Shown here: piece after piece, positions 1 through 6,123 of the stretch
Layout: each line of letters begins with the position of its first letter
Numbering within the stretch: position 1 is the first letter of the stretch
NCBI GenBank assembly: GCA_036376275.1
Contig: DASVAP010000245.1
Span: 1 to 6,654, forward strand
DNA length: 6,654 nucleotides
Direction: 5' to 3'
From: JABFRZ01 sp036376275
GTDB taxonomy: Bacteria > Planctomycetota > UBA1135 > GCA-002686595
Made by a program: the position numbers and the translations under genes
The notes under the pieces: generated by a model
What the model saw: only the letters and a program-made list of their open reading frames with translations
Told to the model about the DNA's origin: nothing
The model's database searches: none

Positions 1-1530
1 CCGGTCGAGGTGCTGCCGGCGCCCGACGTCGCGACGCTCATGCAAGAGGACGAGGCCCGCAACCACTGGCCGGCGCGCTACGGCGCGGTGATCCCGGTCG
101 CCTTCTCGGCCGACGAGCGCGGGCGCTGGGAGGAGCTACCCTCGGGCGAGCTCGTCTGGCGCCTGCGGATCCTCTCGCCCGGGGCCTACTCGCTCGGGCT
201 CCTGTTCGACGTCTTCGACCTGCCGCCGAGCGGCCAGCTCTTCGTCACCACCCCGGGCCACGGCACCGTGCTGGGCGCCTTCACCGCCGCCACGCGGCAG
301 CCGAACGGGATGCTGGCGGTGCAGCCCGTCCTCGGCGACCAGGTCGTGATCGAGTACGTGCAGGCGAAGGACGACGCGGGCCGGCCGGCGCTCCAGGTCG
401 GCGAGGTCGTGCACGACTACCGCGGGATCCTCGACCGCCTGATGGTCGAGCAGCCCCAGGCGCTCGGCGGCGGGTGCCTGGTGGACGTGAACTGCCCGCA
501 GGGCGCCGCCTACCAGGACATCAAGCGCTCGGTCGTGTTCGTGCTGGTCGGCGGCGGGTACTGCTCGGCCGGGATGCTCAACAACACGGCCTACGACGGC
601 ACGCCCTACTTCCTGACCGCCAACCACTGCGGGAACATGACCAACGTGGTGGCCGTGTTCGGCTACGAGAACACCGGCTGCGGCCCGGGCGGGGCCTCGC
701 AGGCGCAGACGGTCGCGGGCGCGACGCTGCTGGCCAACTCGACCTTCTACGACTCGCAGCTCTACGTGCTCTCCTCGGCCCCGCCGCCGGCCTTCGAGCC
801 GTTCTACGCCGGCTGGGACCGCGGCAGCTCGCAGCCGAGCCCGGCCATCGGCATCAGCCACCCCAACGGCTTCCCGAAGAAGATCGCGCGCGACAACGAC
901 GGGCCGCTGCTCTCGGGCCAGGACTTCCGCGCCACGTGGGAGCTCGGGAAGCTCGAGCCCGGCAGCTCCGGCTCGCCGCTCTTCAGCGGCGCGAAGCGCG
1001 TGCTCGGGCCGGCCTGCTGCGTCAGCGACTTCACCTGCAACGGCCAGTGGGCGATCTACGGCAAGTTCGGCGGCTTCTACGACCAGCGCGGCCTCGGGCA
1101 GTGGCTCGACCCGGCCGCCCAGGATCCGCAGGGCATCGACGGCTTCGACCCCGCTCAGGGTCTGGCGATCGCCTACAACGGCGCCGGCGGCAACCCCGAG
1201 GCCTACCGCAGCCTGACGCCGCCGACCCTGGGCACGACCTGGATGGCCGAGGTCGCGACCACGACCCTGCCCACGACGACCACGACCGTGATCCTCGGCT
1301 ATCGCCAGCCACTCGGCGGCGTCTTCGTGTCCCAGGGCGAGGTGCTGGTGAACGTCGGCCTGCCGCTGCTCTTCTCCAGCTTCGCGGCGCCGGTCCAGCA
1401 GAAGGCCGTGCACTCGATCGCGCTGCCGAACAACCTGGCGCTGGTCGGCTTCCGCTCCTACACCCAGGCCGTGCTGGTGACGAGCCGTCCGCAGCTCCTG
1501 ACCAACGGCATCGAGCTACGGCTGCGCTGA
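1..1530 (+). CDS. Secreted trypsin-like serine protease, lysyl endopeptidase (Lys-C/API) type; 5' end missing
   Basis: The frame is open to the left edge (codons for P-V-E precede a GTG at 10), and no signal peptide is visible, so the true start and export signal probably lie outside. Residues are numbered from the GTG at 10. About 150 residues of propeptide-like sequence precede a peptidase domain (about 153-380) that follows Achromobacter lysyl endopeptidase closely. Visible are the GGGC/NC cysteines (156, 162), the YFLTANHC block with catalytic His206, FYDSQLYVL with likely catalytic Asp248, FYAGWDRG, HPNG, GSSGSP with catalytic Ser320, and QWLDP/IDGFD at the end. Cysteines 156, 162, 185, 207, 224 and 336/337 match the family's disulfide positions, which fits an extracytoplasmic enzyme. 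The Asp that sets lysine preference in Lys-C appears absent. A Thr-rich linker (416-426) leads to a beta-rich tail ending in TNGIELRLR, resembling C-terminal modules I associate with planctomycete secreted proteins. The sigma factor starts 20 bases downstream. Confidence 0.88.
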   Translation, partial: PVEVLPAPDVATLMQEDEARNHWPARYGAVIPVAFSADERGRWEELPSGELVWRLRILSPGAYSLGLLFDVFDLPPSGQLFVTTPGHGTVLGAFTAATRQPNGMLAVQPVLGDQVVIEYVQAKDDAGRPALQVGEVVHDYRGILDRLMVEQPQALGGGCLVDVNCPQGAAYQDIKRSVVFVLVGGGYCSAGMLNNTAYDGTPYFLTANHCGNMTNVVAVFGYENTGCGPGGASQAQTVAGATLLANSTFYDSQLYVLSSAPPPAFEPFYAGWDRGSSQPSPAIGISHPNGFPKKIARDNDGPLLSGQDFRATWELGKLEPGSSGSPLFSGAKRVLGPACCVSDFTCNGQWAIYGKFGGFYDQRGLGQWLDPAAQDPQGIDGFDPAQGLAIAYNGAGGNPEAYRSLTPPTLGTTWMAEVATTTLPTTTTTVILGYRQPLGGVFVSQGEVLVNVGLPLLFSSFAAPVQQKAVHSIALPNNLALVGFRSYTQAVLVTSRPQLLTNGIELRLR

Positions 1531-1550
1531 GCCGGGGCCGCGCCACGCGC

Positions 1551-2267
1551 ATGCGTCCGCCGGGCTTCGCGACCACGCGCTGGAGCCTGATCGAGCGCGT
1601 GCGCGACGCCGGGCCGGACGAGGCGCGCGCGGCGCTCGAGGAGCTGTGCGCGGCGGCCTGGTACCCGCTCTACGCCTACGCGCGCCGGCGCGGGCTCGGC
1701 CACGACGAGGCCGCCGACGCCACGCAGGGCTTCTTCGCCGAGTTCCTCGAGCGCCGCGGCTTCGCGCGCGCCGAGCCGGCGCGCGGGCGGCTGCGCGCCT
1801 TCCTGCTGGGGGCCTTCCAGCTCTCGCTCGCGCGGCGCGCCGAGGCCGGCGCGGCGTGGAAGCGCGGCGCGGAGCGCACGCTCTCGCTCGAGGGTGCCGC
1901 GGAGCGTTACGGGCTCGAGCCGGCCGACGCGCGCTCGCCGGAGCGGCTCTACGAGGCCGCCTGGGCGCGCGAGCTGCTGGCGCGCGTGGTCGAGGAGCTG
2001 CGCGCCGAGCACGCGGCGCGCGGCCAGGCGCCGCTCTTCGCGGCCCTCGAGGGCGAGCTGGCGGGCGCCACGACCACGCCCGCCGAGCTGGCGGCGCGCC
2101 TGGGCACGACACCGGGGGCCGCCAAGGTCGCCGCGCATCGCCTGCGCGCGCGCTACCGCGAGCGCCTGCGGCGCGCGATCCTGGAGACCCTGACCGACCC
2201 GGGCGAGCTCGACGACGAGCTGGCCGCCCTGCTGGCCGCCGTGGCGAGCGCGCCGGAAAGTCCGTAA
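1551..2267 (+). CDS. ECF-type RNA polymerase sigma factor, kinase-linked 'FATTRWSL' family
   Basis: This 238-residue protein is predicted to direct RNA polymerase to alternative promoters. I chose the ATG at 1551 because family members begin a few residues before the GFATTRWSLI block (5-14 here). Longer readings of the frame run back through the protease gene and are shadows. Region 2 spans about 33-95, with WYPLYAYARRRG, DATQGFFAEFLE and GRLRAFLL as conserved blocks. Residues 100-165 form the linker typical of this subgroup (WKRG, SLE, AERYGLEP, SPERLYEAAWA). Region 4 lies at about 170-212, with a helix-turn-helix around ELAARLGTTPGAAKVAAHRLRA. No strong Shine-Dalgarno is visible before the start. 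No anti-sigma gene follows. Instead a Ser/Thr kinase begins 31 bases after the stop, an arrangement known for planctomycete kinase-linked ECF factors, so activity may be controlled by phosphorylation. The family is clear; the regulon and the phosphorylation are not shown by the sequence. Confidence 0.9.
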   Translation: MRPPGFATTRWSLIERVRDAGPDEARAALEELCAAAWYPLYAYARRRGLGHDEAADATQGFFAEFLERRGFARAEPARGRLRAFLLGAFQLSLARRAEAGAAWKRGAERTLSLEGAAERYGLEPADARSPERLYEAAWARELLARVVEELRAEHAARGQAPLFAALEGELAGATTTPAELAARLGTTPGAAKVAAHRLRARYRERLRRAILETLTDPGELDDELAALLAAVASAPESP

Positions 2268-2284
2268 CCGCGCGGCCCGCTCCC

Positions 2285-2294
2285 GGGAGAGGAA
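2285..2294 (+). promoter_or_regulatory. Shine-Dalgarno site for the Ser/Thr kinase
   Basis: The purine-rich GGGAGAGGAA ends a few bases before the ATG at 2299, with its AGAGG core about 6 bases away, near-ideal spacing. It decides between overlapping frames: a different ATG at 2420 and the frame starting at 2295 have no comparable site. Confidence 0.7.
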
Positions 2295-2298
2295 GTGC

Positions 2299-3441
2299 AT
2301 GAGCCCGACCCCGACCTGCGCGCGCTGCGGCGCGCCGCTCCCCGCCGGCCATCCGCCCGAGCGTCCGTGCCCCGCCTGCCTGCTGGCGGCCGCGCAGCGC
2401 GCCTCACGCCCCCCGACCGGTGCCGATTCACTGGCCGGCTCGCTCGCCCTGGCCGAGCCGCCCACGCCGGCCGAGCTGGCGCCGCTCTTCCCCGCGCTCG
2501 AGATCCTGGAGGTCCTCGGCCAGGGCGGGATGGGCGTCGTCTACCGCGCGCGCCAGAAGGAGCTCGGCCGCGCGGTGGCCCTCAAGCTGCTCTGGACCCA
2601 CGCCGGGCCCGGCGTGGCGGTCGAGGAGCGCTTCCTGCGCGAGGCCCGCGCCCTGGCGCGCCTGGCGCACCCGCACATCGTCGGCGTGCACGACTTCGGG
2701 CGCGCCGGCGCGCACCTCTATCTCGTGCTGGAGCTGGTCGAGGGCGAGAGCCTGCGCCAGCTCCTCGCGCGCGGGCGCGTCGAGCCGGCCCAGGCGCTCG
2801 CGATCGTGGCCCAGACCTGCGCGGCCCTCCAGTACGCCCACGACCAGGGCGTGGTGCACCGCGACGTCAAGCCCGAGAACATCCTGCTCGACCGCGCCGG
2901 CCAGGTGAAGATCGCCGACTTCGGCCTGGCCAGGGTCCTGGCGGGCGAGGCCCCGCCGGCGCGCCTGACGCGCGCGACGCAGGCCATGGGCACGCCGCAG
3001 TACATGGCGCCCGAGCAGATCGAGCGCCCGCTCGCCGTCGACCACCGCGCCGACATCTTCTCGCTCGGCGTCGTGTTCTACGAGCTGCTCACCGGCGAGC
3101 TGCCGCTCGGACGCTTCGCGCCCCCCTCGCGCAAGGTCGAGATCGACGTGCGCCTCGACGGGGTCGTGCTCAAGGCGCTCGAGAAGGAGCCCGAGCAGCG
3201 CTACCAGCGGGCCGCCCAGGTCCGCACCGAGGTGGAGGAGATCGTGTCCCGACCCGCGGCTGCCCATGCTCCCGTTCCTGCCGTGCCCGCACCCGCCCCC
3301 GCGCGTCGATCCGCGCTGCCCTGGGTCCTGCTGATCCTCTTCGTGCTCCTGCTCGCCCCGCTCGCCTGCCTGGTGCTCTCGCCCGCGAGCATCCAGCGCG
3401 TGCCGGCCGTCGAGGCGCCGGCCGGGCCGGCGGGCCGCTGA
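2299..3441 (+). CDS. Membrane-anchored eukaryotic-like Ser/Thr protein kinase with N-terminal zinc ribbon
   Basis: This 380-residue protein should phosphorylate Ser/Thr in partner proteins, plausibly the sigma factor encoded just upstream. A putative zinc ribbon comes first (Cys7-x2-Cys10 and Cys24-x2-Cys27), as in many planctomycete and verrucomicrobial kinases. The Hanks-type kinase domain spans about 68-315 and keeps every key element: glycine loop GQGGMG (74-79), ATP-binding Lys96 in VALKLL, helix-C Glu115, catalytic loop HRDVKPEN (187-194), DFG (207-209), GTPQYMAPE (231-239) ending in the APE motif, and DIFSLGVVFYELLTGELP in lobe C. It is therefore expected to be active. A Pro/Ala-rich linker (318-336) leads to one hydrophobic segment (about 340-360), and only about 20 residues follow. 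Unlike many PknB-type kinases there is no PASTA, WD40, TPR or other C-terminal sensor. The kinase domain is predicted cytoplasmic with a short outer tail. The start is supported by a good ribosome binding site. Confidence 0.92.
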   Translation: MSPTPTCARCGAPLPAGHPPERPCPACLLAAAQRASRPPTGADSLAGSLALAEPPTPAELAPLFPALEILEVLGQGGMGVVYRARQKELGRAVALKLLWTHAGPGVAVEERFLREARALARLAHPHIVGVHDFGRAGAHLYLVLELVEGESLRQLLARGRVEPAQALAIVAQTCAALQYAHDQGVVHRDVKPENILLDRAGQVKIADFGLARVLAGEAPPARLTRATQAMGTPQYMAPEQIERPLAVDHRADIFSLGVVFYELLTGELPLGRFAPPSRKVEIDVRLDGVVLKALEKEPEQRYQRAAQVRTEVEEIVSRPAAAHAPVPAVPAPAPARRSALPWVLLILFVLLLAPLACLVLSPASIQRVPAVEAPAGPAGR

Positions 3442-3563
3442 CGCGGGGGGGGGAAAGCCCTGGGAGGGGCGAGCGACCGGAAGCCTCCCCCCGAAACGAA
3501 ACAGGGCCCGCCGGATCGCTCCGGCGGGCCCCACGGGAGCCGCGCGCTCGCTGCGCGGTGGCC
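3442..3563. other. Convergent intergenic spacer
   Basis: These 122 bases separate the stop of the plus-strand kinase gene from the stop of the minus-strand VWA gene. They hold a run of nine G (3445-3453), a weak possible stem pairing GGGAGG (3462-3467) with CCTCCC (3484-3489), and the strong hairpin listed separately. I see no open frame worth calling. Confidence 0.7.
3504..3531 (-). terminator. Rho-independent-type terminator hairpin for the minus-strand AAA/VWA operon
   Basis: GGGCCCGCCGGA (3504-3515) and TCCGGCGGGCCC (3520-3531) are perfect reverse complements, giving a 12-bp GC stem with a 4-base loop. Read on the minus strand, the hairpin lies 32 bases past the VWA stop codon and is followed by the T-rich stretch TGTTTCGTTT. 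On the plus strand no T-tract follows, although an A-rich stretch precedes it, so the minus-strand role fits better. It could also slow plus-strand transcription leaving the kinase gene. Confidence 0.7.
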
Positions 3564-4907
3564 CTAGGCCGCCCCTGCGCGGCCGGGCCCGGCGGCGAGG
3601 AGGCGGGCGGCTTCCCGAACGGTGCGAACGCGCTGGATGCCGGCGCGTTCGACGATCTCACGGCAACGTTGCTGCAGGGCCGGCGAGGTCTGGTCGCCGA
3701 TGCCGGTCACGCCGCCGTCGGAGATCCAGAGCAGCGGGCCCGGCTGGGTCGCGAGCCACTCCAGGGCCGGCTCGTCGACGATGTTGCCGCGCCCGAAGGG
3801 CACCAGGTCGCGCGCGTCGGCGCGGCGGCCCTTGCGGGCCACGATGCGCAGCTCGCCGGCCTTGTCGGTGCCGGAGTAGAGCGCCACCACGGCCGCCCCG
3901 GCCGAGGCCGAGAGGATCGAGTCGATCCCGGCCGCGTCGAGCGACATGCTGCCGCTGACGTCGACCAGCACCGTGCCGCCGGGGCGGCGGCGGGCGCTGT
4001 GGCGGAAGATGGCGCGGTCGATGGCCCAGCGGTGGAAGTGCCGCGGGGTGCAGCCCTCCTGCCTGGCCCGGCCGCGCCCGCGCCGCGCGCCCGCCCCGGA
4101 GGGGGTCGGGTGGGGGAGCGGGGCGACGACCAGGCGCATCTCGCCGGAGGGGAGCTGGGGCGGCTCGCTCTCGCCCTCACCTGCGCCCTTCTTGCCGCCC
4201 ACGTCGTGCCCGCCGGGGCCGTGGCCCAGGCAGCAGCCGGCCCCGGCCAGGACCAGCGGGAAGGGCAGGCTGCGCGGCAGCCCGTGGCGGGCGAGGTCGG
4301 CGTCGAGCTCGCGCGCCAGGCGTGCCGCGATGGCGCGCACGACGCGGAAGTCGGCCACCGGAGCCCCGCGCCGGCGGCGGGCCCGCAGGAGCGCGATGCG
4401 CACCCGGCGCACGTGGCCGAAGACCAGCGTGCGCACGGACTCCTTCAGGCTGGCCAGCTCGCCCAGGATCGTGGCCTCGGCGTTCGTGCCCTGGGCCGCG
4501 ATGGCGCGCAGGGTGAAGCCGAGCACGTCGCGCTCGGCCAGGTCGCCGCGCGCGAGGTTGCGGACCTGCTCGAGCTCGGCCGGGCCCAGCTCGACCGGGA
4601 GGTCGATCTTGACCAGGCCCAGGTTCAGGCGGGCGTCCTCGACGGCGAGGAGGTAGCGGACGTCGTAGCGCACCTTGGGGATGCGCTGCGGCGACCACTT
4701 GACGTGCGCCAGCTCGTGGCGCGCGACGTTGCGGCCCTCGGCGACCAGCGGCACGAGCAGCTTGCGCTCGGAGAGGCTGGTCATGCCGTTGGTCGGCAGC
4801 CAGTGCTTCCCGGTCGTGTCGATGATCGAGTAGGGGATCGGGTTCGGGAGCGGCTCGGCGAACTCGGGGAAGGGCTTGTGCTGGTTGGGCGTGGTGCGGT
4901 TGTGCAT
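3564..4907 (-). CDS. VWA-domain protein with N-terminal HExxH zincin-like motif, partner of the MoxR-type ATPase
   Basis: This is a 447-residue protein. The N-terminal half carries ARHELAH with an HExxH signature (His64, Glu65, His68) and, about 22 residues later, an acidic VEDARLN block (Glu90, Asp91) that could supply a third ligand. This resembles the VWA-linked metallopeptidase-like and CobT-like families. Residues 225-285 are a Gly/Pro/Arg-rich linker, probably disordered. The C-terminal VWA domain (about 311-440) begins VLVDVSGSMS with the MIDAS DxSxS (Asp316, Ser318, Ser320); Thr347 and Asp397 in WISDGG may complete the site. It should bind a divalent metal and a protein ligand. There is no signal peptide or clear membrane segment, so it is probably cytoplasmic. 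The ATG at 4907 is supported by GAGGA six bases upstream. The ATPase gene ends 32 bases before, so the two form an operon like NorQ/NorD, CbbQ/CbbO or RavA/ViaA. Target and peptidase activity are unknown. Confidence 0.85.
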   Translation of the reverse strand: MHNRTTPNQHKPFPEFAEPLPNPIPYSIIDTTGKHWLPTNGMTSLSERKLLVPLVAEGRNVARHELAHVKWSPQRIPKVRYDVRYLLAVEDARLNLGLVKIDLPVELGPAELEQVRNLARGDLAERDVLGFTLRAIAAQGTNAEATILGELASLKESVRTLVFGHVRRVRIALLRARRRRGAPVADFRVVRAIAARLARELDADLARHGLPRSLPFPLVLAGAGCCLGHGPGGHDVGGKKGAGEGESEPPQLPSGEMRLVVAPLPHPTPSGAGARRGRGRARQEGCTPRHFHRWAIDRAIFRHSARRRPGGTVLVDVSGSMSLDAAGIDSILSASAGAAVVALYSGTDKAGELRIVARKGRRADARDLVPFGRGNIVDEPALEWLATQPGPLLWISDGGVTGIGDQTSPALQQRCREIVERAGIQRVRTVREAARLLAAGPGRAGAA

Positions 4908-4913
4908 GGTGGG

Positions 4914-4918
4914 TCCTC
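4914..4918 (-). promoter_or_regulatory. Shine-Dalgarno site for the VWA gene
   Basis: On the minus strand GAGGA lies six bases before the ATG whose first base is 4907, inside the short gap after the ATPase stop codon. It supports separate initiation of the second cistron. Confidence 0.65.
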
Positions 4919-4939
4919 GGTTGCTGGATCAGGTGCAGA

Positions 4940-5674
4940 TCAGTTCTGGGCCTCGCCCAGGAGCAGGGCGTCGTGGATCTGGCCGCCGCGCGCGGGGCCG
5001 AAGACGGCCATCAGGGCCTCGCGCAGGCTGAACTCGGGGAGCAGGCGCTGGACCGAGAGCCAGCCGCGGATCGACACCCGCCGCTCGGGCTCCAGCGAGA
5101 AGGAGCGCACGGCCAGCCCGAGCAGGCGCGGGTCGAGCCCCGCCAGGGCCGCCGGGTGCGGCTCGCGCACCTCCAGGACGACGTCGAAGCGGTCGCGCAG
5201 CGCGAGCGGCAGCTCCTCGGGCGGGACGTTGTCGGTCACGAAGCACTTGAACCCGGGCGCCGGCCGCACGGTCTCGCCGGTGGGCAGGGTCAGCATGGCC
5301 GTGTCCGGGTTCTCCAGGATCGGGTGCAGGAAGGACAGGCAGTCGGGGCCCGCGTGGCTCACCTCGTTCAGCACCAGCCGGGCGCCGGCGCGCATGGCCA
5401 GCACGACCGGGCCGTCGCGCCACTCCATGCGCTCGCCGACCGGCAGGTAGTGGCCGCGGAGCTCGGCCGCCGGGGTGTCCTCGGTGAGCGTGAGGGCGTA
5501 GAGCGGCCCGTTCAGGGCGACTCGATAGGCCGCGTAGGTCTTGCCGAAGCCCGGAGGGCCCCAGATGTAGACCGTGCGGACGTGGCGCGAGCCGAGCACG
5601 CGCTCGTTGAAGCCCCAGTCGGTCGCGGGCGAGGGCTTCTTGGGGTCGGGAGTGCGACGGGAAGGAGTGGACAT
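4940..5674 (-). CDS. MoxR-like AAA+ ATPase
   Basis: This 244-residue single-domain ATPase probably remodels a protein target together with the VWA protein encoded next. Visible elements are Walker A GPPGFGKT (39-46), the family block TPAAELRGHYLP (67-78), a Walker B strand RLVLNE (99-104), PILENPDTAMLTLPTGE with the MoxR hairpin insert (118-134), sensor 1 Asn149 in FVTDN, and candidate arginine fingers Arg160 and Arg162 in LRDRFDVVLEV. A helical lid follows, including VSIRGWLSVQRLL (200-212) and SLREALMAVFG (216-226). Walker B has Asn103 where Asp is usual; Glu104 is kept. The ATG at 5674 is the only reasonable start. The open frame runs further back to 6559, but that part would overlap the plus-strand sigma-like gene and has no protein-like character. 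No Shine-Dalgarno is visible, so initiation may be leaderless. It is the first gene of a minus-strand operon. Confidence 0.87.
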   Translation of the reverse strand: MSTPSRRTPDPKKPSPATDWGFNERVLGSRHVRTVYIWGPPGFGKTYAAYRVALNGPLYALTLTEDTPAAELRGHYLPVGERMEWRDGPVVLAMRAGARLVLNEVSHAGPDCLSFLHPILENPDTAMLTLPTGETVRPAPGFKCFVTDNVPPEELPLALRDRFDVVLEVREPHPAALAGLDPRLLGLAVRSFSLEPERRVSIRGWLSVQRLLPEFSLREALMAVFGPARGGQIHDALLLGEAQN

Positions 5675-5860
5675 GATGGCGTGGGAAGGAAGAAGGTCTT
5701 GAAGGAGGCGCTCGCGGCGAGCGCGAGCGGGACGATAGAGCAAGGGCGAGGCGTGGTGAGTCCGGGCGAGAGGTGAGTTCCGGCCCGAAACTCGCGCACG
5801 CGGGACGCGCGAGCGCGACGCGGGCCACGCGGGTAGGCGGCGCAGGCCGCGGCCTTCTCG
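5675..5860. other. Divergent promoter region between the ATPase operon and the sigma-domain gene
   Basis: These 186 bases must contain the start signals for both directions, but I could not find a convincing -35/-10 pair on either strand. They hold the 17-base palindrome listed separately and three short copies of ACGCGGG (5798-5804, 5818-5824, 5827-5833). None of the six frames shows a remnant of sigma regions 2 or 3. Confidence 0.5.
5708..5724. promoter_or_regulatory. Perfect 8-1-8 palindrome, possible operator upstream of the ATPase gene
   Basis: GCGCTCGC (5708-5715) and GCGAGCGC (5717-5724) are exact reverse complements around a single G, centred about 42 bases upstream of the ATPase start codon. 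The one-base centre is too small for a hairpin loop, so a dimeric-regulator site is the more natural reading. The base composition makes chance palindromes more likely, so this is tentative. Confidence 0.3.
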
Positions 5861-6094
5861 ATGCTGAAGGACGAAGTGAACGAAGTGCTCGAGACGCTCA
5901 GCAAGCGCGAGGCGCGCGTCATTCGCCTCCGCTTCGGACTCACCGAGGACGGCTGCCCTCGCACGCTGGAGGAAGTCGGCGCGACGTTCAACGTGACGCG
6001 CGAACGCATCCGCCAGATCGAGGCGAAGGCGCTTCGCAAGCTGCGCCATCCGACGCGCAGCCGGCGGCTGAAGGCGTACACCGAACTGCTCTGA
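5861..6094 (+). CDS. Free-standing sigma-70 domain 4 protein (RpoD-like region 4 only)
   Basis: This 77-residue protein is essentially domain 4 of a primary sigma factor with nothing else attached. Region 4.1 is VLETLSKREARVIRLRFGL (9-27). Region 4.2 runs from TLEEVG (35-40) through NVTRERIRQIEAKALRKLR (44-62). Arg47, Glu48, Arg51 and Gln52 match the E. coli sigma-70 residues Arg584, Glu585, Arg588 and Gln589 that read the -35 element. Lys56, Arg59, Lys60 and Arg62 match the activator-contact patch Lys593-Arg599. Domains 1-3 are absent: an in-frame TAG at 5834 closes the frame upstream, and no remnant is visible in other frames. It could bind the beta flap and/or -35 DNA as a regulator, or work with a separate region-2 subunit, as SigO and RsoA do in Bacillus. 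Ten of 77 sense codons end in A or T, including five of ten Glu codons as GAA, unlike the neighbours. A broken rpoD paralogue is the alternative. No clear Shine-Dalgarno is seen. Confidence 0.8.
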   Translation: MLKDEVNEVLETLSKREARVIRLRFGLTEDGCPRTLEEVGATFNVTRERIRQIEAKALRKLRHPTRSRRLKAYTELL

Positions 6095-6123
6095 GGCGCG
6101 GTCTCGCCCCAGGCCGGGTGGAC

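Noticed and set aside
136..1413. Long minus-strand open frame opposite the protease gene
   Set aside because: It is composed almost wholly of Arg, Ala, Gly, Val and Glu, lacks any motif, and mirrors a well-supported plus-strand gene; such shadows are expected at this GC content.
474..1550. In-frame extension upstream of the ECF sigma factor
   Set aside because: The extension overlaps the protease gene in another frame and is Arg/Pro/Ala low-complexity; the family N-terminus sits right after the ATG at 1551.
3445..3469. G-tracts after the kinase stop as a possible G-quadruplex
   Set aside because: Only three separated G-tracts are present, with an 8-base loop, so four tracts require splitting the nine-G run; too weak to call.
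2295..5450. 1051-residue plus-strand open frame across the kinase, spacer and minus-strand genes
   Set aside because: It is Arg/Ala/Gly-rich with no recognisable domain and contradicts three well-supported genes in other frames.
5798..5833. Three copies of ACGCGGG as a regulatory repeat
   Set aside because: Spacing is irregular (20 and 9 bases) and the 7-mer is unremarkable in DNA this rich in CG.
5675..5860. Sigma-70-type promoters in the divergent spacer, for example around CTCTATCG on the minus strand
   Set aside because: No -35 element at suitable spacing accompanies it, and the match to a -10 box is poor.
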